Below are positions 1 through 8,760 of a stretch of DNA of 32,338 nt, one piece after another (the first letter of the stretch is position 1; each line of letters begins with the position of its first letter). The position numbers and the translations under genes are program-made. This stretch comes from Candidatus Absconditabacterales bacterium. GTDB lineage: Bacteria > Patescibacteriota > Gracilibacteria > Absconditabacterales > Absconditicoccaceae. The notes under the pieces were generated by a model. The model had not been told where the DNA came from. It was given only the letters and a program-made list of their open reading frames with translations, and searched no databases. The stretch spans positions 1 through 32,338 of the forward strand of contig CALDTY010000018.1 in NCBI GenBank assembly GCA_937923605.1, read 5' to 3'.

Positions 1-294
1 TTGGAATCTTGGTAGTTCATTAGATTTACAAGAGGAAAAGTACAGATCTCTTTCAATAGGGAGTCAGAACTTGCATCTATAATCCTGAAGCTCCTTCAAT
101 GTAAAGTATCATCGCTCTTTATAGTTTCAATAGATTAGTCAAAAAAAGACTTCCGTCTCTTCATTGAACTCTGTAGCATATCGTGTTCGGCTACCAGAGG
201 TAAAGAACTTACAAACAACTATTGGGTTCTCTACATTTTCTTGTGAACCAATCTTTTTGAAAGTTGTGCGTATTTCTTGAGTGAGTAATTTCAT
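1..294 (-). CDS. DUF2958 domain protein (C-terminus cut by window edge)
   Basis: The first 98 residues are visible; the frame is open to the window edge. The protein starts MKLLTQEIRTTF and carries the family's recognisable pieces: a Tyr-Ala-Thr-Glu-Phe stretch near residues 39-43, FFG at 50-52, GYFTLKEL at 62-69 and GLPIERDLYF at 77-86. DUF2958 proteins are small, of unknown biochemical role, and are typically found on plasmids and integrative elements, which fits the recombinase-bearing region to the right. Four glycines (52, 56, 62, 77) are encoded by TGA, so the standard code would break the gene. The start ATG is the first in-frame Met. The family call rests on remembered family consensus, not on a search. 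Confidence 0.8.
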
Positions 295-432
295 TGTTAT
301 TGGATAATGTTCTAAAATGTTGTTTTAATCTCTCATACTTCAACCAATCATCATAGAACAAATAAAGCTGAATACCAATTCATAGAACTGAAAAAACAAT
401 GAATAATAGTAGCATCATAAAAATTGAACAAA

Positions 433-457
433 ATAAAAAACCTAGGGTTATCTAGGT
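433..457 (-). terminator. Intrinsic terminator, - strand
   Basis: The stem is ACCTAG/CTAGGT (440-445 with 452-457) with a 6-nt loop. On the - strand a T-run (complement of 434-439) follows directly. No coding gene precedes it on that strand for over 600 bp, so it either ends a non-coding transcript from the 480-1090 interval or is the late end of the Abi-alpha operon. Confidence 0.6.
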
Positions 458-760
458 CATATATTTCATAGCTCTTCCTATAATGTGAGGGTTAGATTTT
501 CTCTTGAGGGTTACGGTACTGTCTTCTAAACAAAAGGTCCAGTCGGCATCATCGGAGTTTCAGTCACCTGTTGGATATCATATCGCTTTGCTCTCTACTG
601 CGTAGCATCGGTCTACACTTCAGAGATCGTTGTGCTGTTCTATATGTGGGAGTTGTGGTTAATTCTTTTTCGGATGCACAGCTTTGATAGTGGGGATTGA
701 GTGAGACTAGATAGGAGTATCTAGTTGTGAGGAAGTATGGGTAAGTAAATGAGGGATATG

Positions 761-912
761 TATGTGAGTCGTGTCGGAGGAAATGGTAGTTGGATAGTAA
801 AGTAGTATGTGAGTAAGGAGTTGTAAGTTTCTAATGGAGTATATGTGATATGTGAGTTGATAGTTGATAGTTGATTGAGTCGTGAGGTATTGGTTGGTCG
901 TAGTATGTGGGA
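761..912 (+). repeat. Spaced direct repeats TATGTGAGT (iteron-like)
   Basis: TATGTGAGT occurs exactly at 761-769, 806-814 and 849-857 (steps of 45 and 43), with a variant TATGTGGGA at 904-912. A tandem TTGATAG repeat lies next to the third copy (from about 857). The copies sit inside the C-depleted tract. Regular spacing of about four helical turns resembles protein-binding iterons, but chance repetition in a biased tract is possible. Confidence 0.35.
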
Positions 913-1090
913 GCGGCGTTAGCCATTGGGAGCGAGGGAGTTTTAGTAGGGAGGGGGTAGGGATATGAATATGGGTATATAGAATATAGATAATGAATAT
1001 AGATAAAGAATTAGATATACCCCCCAACCCCTATATAATAATTTTAAATACTATCGCTAATTAGGTAAACTGATTTCAGTTGACACGAGA

Positions 1091-1897
1091 TTATCTATTA
1101 ATCACTTTTAAAAACGTAATTCATAAATCTGTCAACCACAAGGCTTTTCTTTTTTGAATTACTCTTCAATCATCTTTTTTAACAGCATCATTATTTGAAT
1201 CAATAATTTTCTGATACCTTTCAGTGATTCTCTCATATTCATCCGTAATTGGTAACTTATCATATTCATATAATATTCACTCCGATATCAAATTTGATAG
1301 ATATGCGTTTACATTATCAGGAAAAAGAAAATTAATCTTTTTATCTAAAAGAGATCTGTTCAATCACATTTCTATTCTTGACGAATCTCATTTTTTTTGT
1401 TGGACTTGAAAAGTCATAAGTGGTATTCAGTAAGCTTTTCATTTAGATTCTTTTCGTAGATACTCCAAAAGCAATGCTTCATCCTCAGATATATTCTCAA
1501 TTATTCTAATAAATTTGGGATGAACTTCTCACACTGTCTTTTTGTCTGCTGCTTTTTTAAGCAGTGAAATATACATATCTGCAATTTTTTCGTTTGATGT
1601 ATGTGACAATTTTCAAAGAATAGGAACTCATACATCAGGAGATATTGGTATAAAATCTTCTTCATTAATTTTTCATAACTCTTCCTCTAGTTTAGGTAAG
1701 TGTTTTTTAAATAGCTCATTTGCCTTAGCCTCAAAAAGAACAAAGGGAAGGGTTATTGCATTTACAAGAGACACTACATTTCATATTGCTTTTCAAGCTT
1801 TTTCTAATCAAGGATGAAACAAGTCATCATATAGTTTAAGCTGTAGTTCCTTATTTTGAGATGCTGAAACTAATGCATCTTTTACTGCTTCATACAT
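1091..1897 (-). CDS. Abi-alpha / DUF4393 family protein
   Basis: The protein has 268 residues. Family-like features are the opening LYDDLFHPGLEKAGKAIG (residues 22-39), a hydrophobic stretch VVSLVNAITLPFVLFEAK at 41-58, IPISPDVGVPILGKL at 83-97 and the block after it (SNEKIADMYISLLKKAADK, HPKFIRIIENISEDEALLL, 101-144). This order matches DUF4393, named Abi-alpha for an abortive-infection protein; the mechanism is unknown. The start ATG follows the TAA of the UmuC-like gene by one base, so the two are surely co-transcribed and may share SOS control. Many glycines (30, 35, 39, 75, 90, 95) use TGA. A short inverted repeat (1068-1081, AACTGA/TCAGTT) lies just past the stop but lacks a T-run. The family assignment is from pattern memory and fairly confident; the defence role is inferred. 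Confidence 0.75.
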
Positions 1898-1898
1898 A

Positions 1899-3110
1899 TT
1901 ACACTTCCATAAAAATAAAATCTTTCTTCTGTTCTTTCTCAGGCTTAGCTGTACCAACGTGTACTGCTCCTCTCCCAAATTTCTTATTGAGCTTTTGTAT
2001 TATATCAGATATTTTTTTACTATCAAGGGTCGGCTTATGTGTATAACTAAACAGTGATTCCTGTACGTGTCCTGTAACTGAGAGGTCAGAGAAGAAGATA
2101 CCAGTAGTCCTATATAAAGTTCCATCGAAGGATATTTGCTCAAAGAGATTTCTTGCAATCTTAGTAAGCTGAAGTCCATCATTGGTTGGATACGGCAACT
2201 TTGTATCTATCCCAAACCTACTAAAATCTTTGGTTCTGAAGTAAAGCCTTAGATACTTCGTACTCATCTTCACATCGTGTAGATGTTCAATCGCTTTCTC
2301 TATATTACTTAGTAACCTAGCTCGCACTTCTTCTTTCTTATCAGTGAAGTGAGGATTGAATGATCTCGTTCTTCATATTCATTTGGGATGATCGTTGTAT
2401 CATAGTTGCATTGCGTTGATACCGTTCAGCTCACACCGTATCTTTGTTCAATTCTTCCCAAGCATTTGCTTCACATCTGCATAATCCAAGGCTTTGAAGT
2501 CGTAGGCTGTTGTACACTTCCAAACCAGTTTCTTCTGAGTCTGTGGTCAGATAAATGGAACTTCAGCTAATGGCAAGGTCTTTAACACACGATCTATAGT
2601 TATATCATCGAGTGCTATACACTCTCAGTATGGCTTGTTTATATCAGCAAACATCTTTGCTAGGAGTCTTGTTGGTGCTAGACCAATACTTACAGGAATA
2701 CCAATATCTCTTCTTATGGCGTTTTTTAATGCAGGCATCATCCTAGCGTATTCCATCTTGTACATCTTATCGTATCAGCCTATCTCAAAGAATGCTTCAT
2801 CGATACTAAAGATCTCTACTTCAGTACACTTCTCTGCCAGATACTCCATAAGTCTTTTAGAGATCTTACCGTATTCGAGCATTCTTGGCTTGAGGTATAC
2901 AGCATTATCAGGCAACATCTTCTTCGCTTCTCGTATTGGTGTTCATACTTTGATTCCATACGGTTTCGCTTCGTAACTTCTTGCTATAACAATATCTCAT
3001 CAGATACAGACTGGTAGTCATTTTAACTTTGGATTTAGAAAAACTTCGCAACTTGCATAGAAGCTATCACAATCTACTAATCATCGTATCTGTTTTGATT
3101 TTGGAAACAT
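1899..3110 (-). CDS. Y-family DNA polymerase, UmuC/DinB-like
   Basis: A 403-residue translesion polymerase. The palm motif is LVDCDSFYASCE (residues 11-22), with metal-binding Asp13. The nucleotide-binding segment VIARSYEAKPYGIKVG is at 41-56, and the second catalytic motif SIDEAFFEIG (102-111) supplies Asp104-Glu105. The C-terminal little-finger region includes the stretch around residue 262 onward (MRARLLSNIEKAIEHLHDVK). The length fits UmuC/DinB proteins (about 350-420 aa). It lies 6 nt downstream of the UmuD-like gene and one base upstream of the Abi-alpha gene, making an SOS operon. ATG at 3110 is chosen because it directly precedes the conserved N-terminus. The UmuD-like partner favours UmuC over DinB. 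Confidence 0.9.
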
Positions 3111-3116
3111 ACCATT

Positions 3117-3494
3117 CTAATAATACTTTCTAAATTGTCAGACTACTACACCAAAAATGGTAAGATCCTGCTTGGGATGAATGTCTGGATAATTCTTATT
3201 TGCTGGCTTCAAAACTGGTTTTCCATTCTCTTTGAAGTAATACTTGAGTGTATAGTCTCCATCTACATCAGCAACAACCACGTCGCCCTCTCCTGCCTTT
3301 TTTGATTTATCTACTATGACACAGTCTCAAGGTTTGATTCACTCATCTATCATACTATCTCCCACTACCTTAATATACAAAGTAGTAAGTGGGTTGTTTA
3401 TCAGATGATCTTCTAAGCTTATCTCATTCTTGAGATCATCGGTAGCAGGACTAGGGAATCAGGCTTGCACTGATTCATAAAGAGAAATAAGCAT
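3117..3494 (-). CDS. UmuD-like S24 self-cleaving protein
   Basis: The protein has 125 residues. The cleavage site is VQAGFPSP (Ala11-Gly12), the nucleophile is Ser47 in VVGDSMIDEG, and the general base is Lys84 in DYTLKYY. Gly12-to-Ser47 (35) and Ser47-to-Lys84 (37) equal the spacings in E. coli UmuD (G25, S60, K97), so the peptidase should be active. It is the short UmuD form without a DNA-binding domain, and is expected to be processed after RecA activation and to partner the adjacent polymerase. The cleavage-site glycine is itself a TGA codon. An SOS box and a matching promoter lie directly upstream. The start is the only ATG that leaves a short N-terminal arm before the cleavage site. Confidence 0.92.
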
Positions 3495-3517
3495 AACAAA
3501 AAAGTGAACACATAAAA

Positions 3518-3529
3518 GAACATATGTTC
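3518..3529 (-). promoter_or_regulatory. LexA-type SOS box (GAACATATGTTC)
   Basis: This perfect 12-bp palindrome matches the GAAC-N4-GTTC core of the Bacillus/Firmicutes-type LexA (DinR) box. It sits 24 bp upstream of the UmuD-like start and just after the -10 box of the candidate promoter, where a bound repressor would block initiation. A second half site GTGAAC at 3504-3509 pairs with the GTTCAC at 3525-3530, so the operator may be extended. Confidence 0.8.
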
Positions 3530-3531
3530 AC

Positions 3532-3560
3532 TTAATACTGATTTAGTTATGATCTTGCAA
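3532..3560 (-). promoter_or_regulatory. Promoter of the umuD-umuC-Abi operon
   Basis: On the - strand, TTGCAA (3560-3555), a 17-bp spacer and TATTAA (3537-3532) form a sigma-70-like promoter whose start region overlaps the SOS box. No other promoter-like pair of this quality was seen between the upstream gene and the UmuD-like start. Confidence 0.55.
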
Positions 3561-3570
3561 GAGGAAATTA

Positions 3571-4113
3571 TTATGTAGACAATTTGAAATCTTTCATTCT
3601 CAAGAGTCATCATCCCTGAAACACATCTCTTTTTGAAGGATGCAACTGAGCAAGCACTCATTGTTCTAGGGCTTTTCTGCACTCTTCATCAACTTGCTTA
3701 ATGAAGTCAGAATGAAGAATATTATACATCTGAAAATTTTCTTCTCTATTCCCTTTGTAGTCTTCTTTGAAATACAGAACAGATTCCATAGACCCAGAGA
3801 GACTTTCTAATTTATGAATAACATACATTCATTCTACGACTCTAAAGTCCACTTCGAAAGTAATCATATCATATTGTGGTCATTGACTATGATCTCACGC
3901 TGTATCATATCATAAAAATCATACAACTAATCACTTGAGAGATTGTTTAGCATCCACCTCTGATACTACAAAATGACTGAGACGGATAATTCCTTTCTGA
4001 TAGTATCGAAGTCTTGGTAAGGTATTTTTGAAGATTGAAAAATCTACATCTTGATAGTTCTTTGTTTCCATCATATAATGAATTAGTGAAATAAAATACT
4101 CACATAATTTCAT
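3571..4113 (-). CDS. Uncharacterised protein, 180 aa
   Basis: I do not recognise this protein. It begins MKLCEYFISLIHYMMETKNY and is mixed alpha/beta by eye, without membrane segments or catalytic signatures. Recognisable stretches are RLRYYQKGIIRLSHFVVSEV in the N-terminal third, a glycine-rich middle (VVGFLGYDTAGDHSQGPQYD, four of its five glycines being TGA) and a Lys/Arg-rich tail. ATG at 4113 is chosen; a TTG 42 bp upstream is also in frame but has a TAA shortly before it. It lies between the second DNA methylase and the SOS operon, on the same strand. The stop is 76 bp before the UmuD-like start, and that gap holds the SOS promoter. Confidence 0.6.
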
Positions 4114-4231
4114 TATATTTACACGGCAAGAATTTACAAGAAGACCAACATCCAAGCCAACAAGGACGGCTTATACAAGGGGCAGGAGAAGGTATCTTTT
4201 TCTTCTTTTAAAGACTGAATACCTATAATAT

Positions 4232-6388
4232 CTACTCTGTATCTGACATAAATAATTCGATAATGTCTCAATTCAAGTCATCAAGTTTATATGATTTTTC
4301 CCTAGTCCTTAGTCACAACTCATAAGCTAAATAAACTGCTTTTCAATCTTGAATCTTGTTATAAAAATATGAAATATAATTTTCTTCTGAATCACTAGTA
4401 TCAAATTTAATATACTCAAATAACTCAATTGGATGAGAGCTTCACTTCACAAGTATATAATTAGTGTCATTCAATGGATGTATATCCAGCAGAATCTTCT
4501 TTATTTTTCAATTTCAAATTCATTTATACTCCACTATCTCAGCGAGATATTCATCACGATTAGGACGACTACAATTGCCTGTGGTTCTAAACAACGATAT
4601 ATCTTTTAGATAACGACAGTGTGATAATAATTCTTCCAAATACTCTTCAGCTAATTTTATTTTAGATTTATACCAGTCATCAGCTGGAGAAAAGTGCCCT
4701 TCCTCATTTCTCAACTGTGATCTATATCTATCAATAACATTATATATTTCCTTATTTGTGATTCACTTTAAGAAGTCAGGATTACTTATACTAAATAATC
4801 ACTGAACAACTCATTCAGTTTCAGGATTAGAATTCAACTTCCTAAATTCTTTAGCTAGCGTAGATGACAAATTAATCCAGTCTCACAAATTAGATTTAGT
4901 AATATCATTAACTGAATCTCTAATAATACTTACATAATCTTGATATATCGTTTTCTCAGTTTTCAATGCGGAAAGTAAAACAGATCAGTTAAAAATTATG
5001 ATGGTATAAAATAAACGATCAATGATATTGTATAAATCTCTAGCTTTATCTTTTCCTCTTAATGACTCATATTTATCATACAACTTTGCTATAGGAGAAG
5101 GAGCTTCGCTCATTATAGCTTGAGTTCAAGACTGCAGTTTAACTAAAGACAATATCTCATCTGTATCATCTGCAAATGGATCTTCTTCCATTTGAATGGA
5201 AAGATCCTCATACATACCCTTTATTTTCACATACTTCATATAATTACTTTTAATATGATCTTTCTGATCATAAGGAAAATATAGATCTGATTCGCTTACT
5301 TCTCTTGGATAAAGAGCTTGAGTATACGTTCATCAAAACATAGAAAAGAACTTCTTTCAAAAGTTTGAATTGTATAGCATTGCAAATACTGAGATGTCTA
5401 TATCATCATCAAAGACTATCTGAAAGTAGTTTCTATATCTATCAGATTTTTCACGCTCCATAGATCTAGCTGTAACAGGGATCTCATTTAAAGATGTAAA
5501 CACGTTATGACTAGATGAAGACAATCTTTTTACATAGACACTATTCTTAGATGAAAAATCTATCCTTGAGTTGATAACATATGAATCTTTTGGGATAATT
5601 TTTAATCAGTACTTTGAAGCATATCTTTCAATATATTTAACAAACACATATTTTCAGTAGAAATATCAACGAAAGTCTGAATCTTCAGGACTGAGTACAA
5701 ATCATCTTGGTGAGATATCTTTTGAATATTCCTTATCGAAAAAATTCTTTACGATATTCTTAGGTGCAATATTATCTAACGTCGCAATAAAGACATCTTT
5801 AACTTCTACAGCCTTCTGTATGATGATTATATTAGAATCAGCTGATGTGCGTGGATAATAAGTATTGTCAGGAACTTTTATAACTCATACTATATTGCAT
5901 CACTTATCCTTGATAGCTGATAAAAGATCTTCAAATTTATGTCTAAAAAAAATATATGGAGCAGTAAATACAGCATATCATCAATCATTCAATAGGTCAC
6001 AAAATTTATTAGGTCATTCAAGATGTGACTTTCTAAACTCTCAACTTACAGGCATTCCTCGAGGCAAGTCAGCTAAGATCAAATCATAATTGGATTTTAA
6101 CTTCAAATGGTCATCAAAAAAATTTCATTGTACAAAACTAATTTCATATTCTTTAGAGAGTTCTTTTGCCTTCTGAATTGTGTCAGGATTCACATCGATA
6201 CAACTAACATTGATTCATCATCACAGTCAATCGATTACATTACGGATAGATTTTCCTATTCAACAAAACGGATCAAGTATATTTTTAGGTTTTACTTGTT
6301 GTGCAAATACAGAAAAGAAATCAGAGATCACATCTGGAGACTCATATTCTGTTGTATCTCTCCTATTTCATTGAATAGATTTAACCAT
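4232..6388 (-). CDS. SAM-dependent DNA methyltransferase-like protein, 718 aa
   Basis: The N-terminal third is a Rossmann methyltransferase: motif I ILDPFCGIGKS (residues 37-47), an acidic strand end at SCIDVNPDTI (62-71), and motif IV-like LILADLPRG (103-111), in the place of the NPPY/DPPF of N6-adenine methylases. The DLPRG form is unusual and could mean another substrate or an altered active site. The remaining ~480 residues hold no motif I know; they are rich in charged and aromatic residues and could be a target-recognition or partner domain. It is much longer than a plain methylase and has no specificity gene beside it, so recognition may be built in. Its upstream neighbour on the same strand is a 71-aa ORF that ends 22 bp away. 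The product class is confident, the DNA target is inferred. Confidence 0.75.
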
Positions 6389-6410
6389 ACATCTTATTCA
6401 AAAATAAAAA

Positions 6411-6626
6411 TTATTTAGACTCGATGTCTTTTAAATTTGAATCTCCCTTATTAATTTGAAAATCCACTAACGCACTAGCCATCTTCCTCAATTGAATAAG
6501 CTGAAGATCAAGCTCTTCGTCAGAAACTTCGTCAAACTCTGGTCATAAAATTTCTCTCATTTCAGCTACATCCATCATAACATAATTAGCAAATAAATTA
6601 CAGAGATTCTGTTTTAACTTGTTCAT
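6411..6626 (-). CDS. Small acidic protein, 71 aa
   Basis: The protein starts MNKLKQNLCNLFANYVMMD and continues with an acidic, leucine-rich helix-like region (EVSDEELDLQLIQLRKM). No family is recognised. It overlaps the preceding 49-aa ORF by 29 bases in another frame and precedes the second methylase by 22 bp, so the three are probably translationally linked. A single TGA Gly (ILGPEFD) interrupts it in the standard code. Confidence 0.55.
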
Positions 6627-6747
6627 CCATTTGATCATCTACATACTTATTTATTATCATAGTGAGTAGCGAATCTAATCTATATTTCTCTTCATCAGAA
6701 AGAGAATCATATGTTTTTTCTTCATTATTATTTTGAGTGTCAGGCAT
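6598..6747 (-). CDS. Very small acidic protein, 49 aa
   Basis: MPDTQNNNEEKTYDSLSDEE is followed by a short helical segment and ends QMDEQVKTESL. It is acidic, has no recognised family and lies 15 bp after the DUF2779 nuclease stop. It and the next ORF (71 aa) share 29 bases. They could be two separate peptides, or one protein joined by a programmed or sequencing frameshift: the two together would make an acidic protein of about 110 aa. Confidence 0.45.
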   Translation of the reverse strand: MPDTQNNNEEKTYDSLSDEEKYRLDSLLTMIINKYVDDQMDEQVKTESL

Positions 6748-6762
6748 AAGAATAAGAAAAAA

Positions 6763-8541
6763 CTAAAGTTGATTCATAACTTCTTCGTATATTCTAACCA
6801 TAGCTAAACTATCCAACCCACAATATCTCAGTAGCTTAACTGTCATATCCTCTCTATCTTCGATTTCTCACTGAATCATTTCTTTGAGTCTTACCATTGC
6901 TACTCATCCATTAGTCACTTCGTCTAAGATATCTGCATAGTTCATACTAGGCACAAGTACAGGAAGGACTTTCTTAATCGATGAGGATCCCTTAAATCAG
7001 TTATCAAAGTAATAGAGCTTGGAGAAGATATCTCTTAGGTCATACGTAGCGTCATTGATCTTTAGGTAATCACTAAGATGCGGAAAGAGTTCTGCTATCT
7101 CTTTGTTTCTTGTATTTTCAAATCCTTTGTGTCGTACTACAAAGGTTGATCTATCTATATCATCTCAGATATCTTTTAAAAATTCCTCAAGCAAATCTGA
7201 GTACTGACCAGTCACTACTTTCTCAGATTCAAATCAAACTTTATACTCATTGTTAGGCAATTCGATTTGCTCGACATTTTTTTCTCATTCTTTTACAAAG
7301 ACTCATCAATAGTGTTTCATAGTTCAGTCCTTGTATAGCTTATGTAATGAGTATTGAACAACTACTTGCTGATAAGGAAATGTCTTATCCATAAATGGTA
7401 TAGGTAAAGATACTGACTCATAGTCATAGAAGCAGATAGGATATTGGAATCCTGCAAATTCTTTTTCGATCTGTGCGTAATCAAGCACCGGTCATTTCTT
7501 TTTCTTTGCTTCAAGATAGAGTGAGATAAATCTTTGTCCATTATTATTGAACATATCTACCTCATCATCAGAGAGTTCAGTTATCTTATGCGTTCATTCG
7601 TAGTAGAGATCTTGTATGAGTGAAGCATTGCTATGATGGATACCGCTTCACATCACTGTCCCATATACATCTGTCCTAGCTTTACCAAAGTATTCCAAAA
7701 ATTTCGTTCCTGATCGTGGAGCTAACTTATTAAACTCTTCTTCAGACATCACGAGTGTCTTCTTCATCTGATCCACTATTGGTTTTATCTCAACTCAAGT
7801 AAGCAATGTGTCATCAATTACTTTCTCTGTTTGCTTGTTTCTCTGATACACACTAATAGTCCTTTGCTTATCAGCTTCTTGATTAGTGAGCAAAAGATTT
7901 AATGATAGTTCTCCATCTTTGATATATGATTTATTTAGATGTCGCAGTTCTACTTTCTCAATCAGAGGCAGTCACTCTTGTTTCAAGACTCTATTGATAA
8001 CTCGTTTCTGAAAACTCATATCATCTATCAGATCTTTGTTAATTTCTCATATAGCTTTCTTCTCTCAATCATCAGTGACATTCTTTCTCACAGAGGTCTT
8101 TGCTTTGATCTCACATAATGTGTACGTGCTGTCATCATTGCGTACCATCACATCTCATCTAACCAAACAATTATCTATGATGAATGTAGGTTGATACAAG
8201 ATAGCTTCCTCATCTCTTATCGCTAGTAGTGTATTTTGCATTAGTAGATCAGGATCAAATGTTGGAGTGATGTAATGATCCTCATCTTCATAGTCATCAG
8301 CGTCCTGCTGTACTGGAGCTTGGAGTCCAGGCATTAGATCAAGAGCTTTCTTTCCATATCTCTTTTCAAAAAACTGGACTACAGCAGATTCTACGGCCAT
8401 ACCTATTTGCATAATATGTTGTTCTTGTTCTTCAGTTTCTAGCTTGCGTATTTTCTTATACACGTCGGGGTCGTGCTTTTTCCACCAAGCAAGCTTAGCT
8501 AGTTTACGATATTCTACGAAGAGGGATTTGGTTATGTACAT
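6763..8541 (-). CDS. DUF2779 protein with RecB-like nuclease region
   Basis: A 592-residue protein with two nuclease-like parts. The N-terminal part resembles a RecB-type PD-(D/E)xK nuclease: Asp130 (RGDVMVRND) followed by CEIKAK with Glu144 and Lys146. The C-terminal half is DUF2779, an RNase H-fold (DEDD) region: ICFYDYES near residue 370 (D-x-E), then YQQVVVQYSLH, FVVRHKGFENTR, DLRDIFSKLYYF, SSIKKVLPVLVP and the closing CGLDSLAMVRIYEEV. DUF2779 proteins are uncharacterised but recur in mobile and defence contexts. The ATG overlaps the stop of the KTSC gene (TAATG), implying translational coupling. It probably acts on nucleic acid as the effector of the cassette; this is inference from fold and neighbours. 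Confidence 0.85.
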
Positions 8542-8753
8542 TAGTTAACATTAATATAGGAATAAAGATCTTTTACATAATCAGCAAAAAATGTTCATTT
8601 AGATCAAGCAGACATAATGCCCTCAAAGATTTCAATTGGTACCGCTTCATAGTGATACTCTCATCAATTGGTAAAAATAACTCAAAGCACGCTAGATTCA
8701 AAGTCATATCATATTTTACTTATATTTGAAGATATTACAGAATTTCGTTCCAT
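8541..8753 (-). CDS. KTSC domain protein, 70 aa
   Basis: The whole protein is one KTSC domain. The pattern ISKIGYDFESSVLGVIFTNG (residues 10-29) is followed by GEYHYEAVPIEIFEGI and the family's Ser-x-Gly ending GSKGTFFADYVKDLYSY. KTSC is a small domain named for its resemblance to the C-terminus of some lysyl-tRNA synthetases, often stand-alone and of unknown role. The gene lies 7 bp after the ATPase stop and overlaps the DUF2779 start by one base, so it is translated between two nuclease/ATPase-type genes. Confidence 0.85.
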
Positions 8754-8760
8754 TAGGTTA

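Larger units (their letters stand above)
295..1090. other. Long non-coding interval with strong strand bias
   Basis: No convincing gene is seen in these ~800 bp. From about 690 to 1020 the + strand is almost devoid of C (roughly 13 in 330 bases) and rich in G and T. Peptides read from it on the - strand are Thr/His/Ile/Pro/Tyr-rich and protein-unlike. From 480 to 690 the composition is more balanced, and a - strand frame stays open from about 830 to 490 but has no start codon. The interval ends on the left with a - strand terminator (433-457). It could hold a long non-coding RNA on the - strand, or an origin-type region; neither is proven. Confidence 0.5.

Noticed and set aside
490-831. Second open - strand frame through the non-coding interval
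   Set aside because: Open for over 100 codons with TGA as Gly, but no start codon and protein-unlike content; not annotated.
707-1027. 106-aa - strand ORF in the C-depleted tract
   Set aside because: Its composition (Thr, His, Ile, Leu, Tyr, Pro, almost no charged residues) follows directly from the strand bias and it has no recognisable domain.
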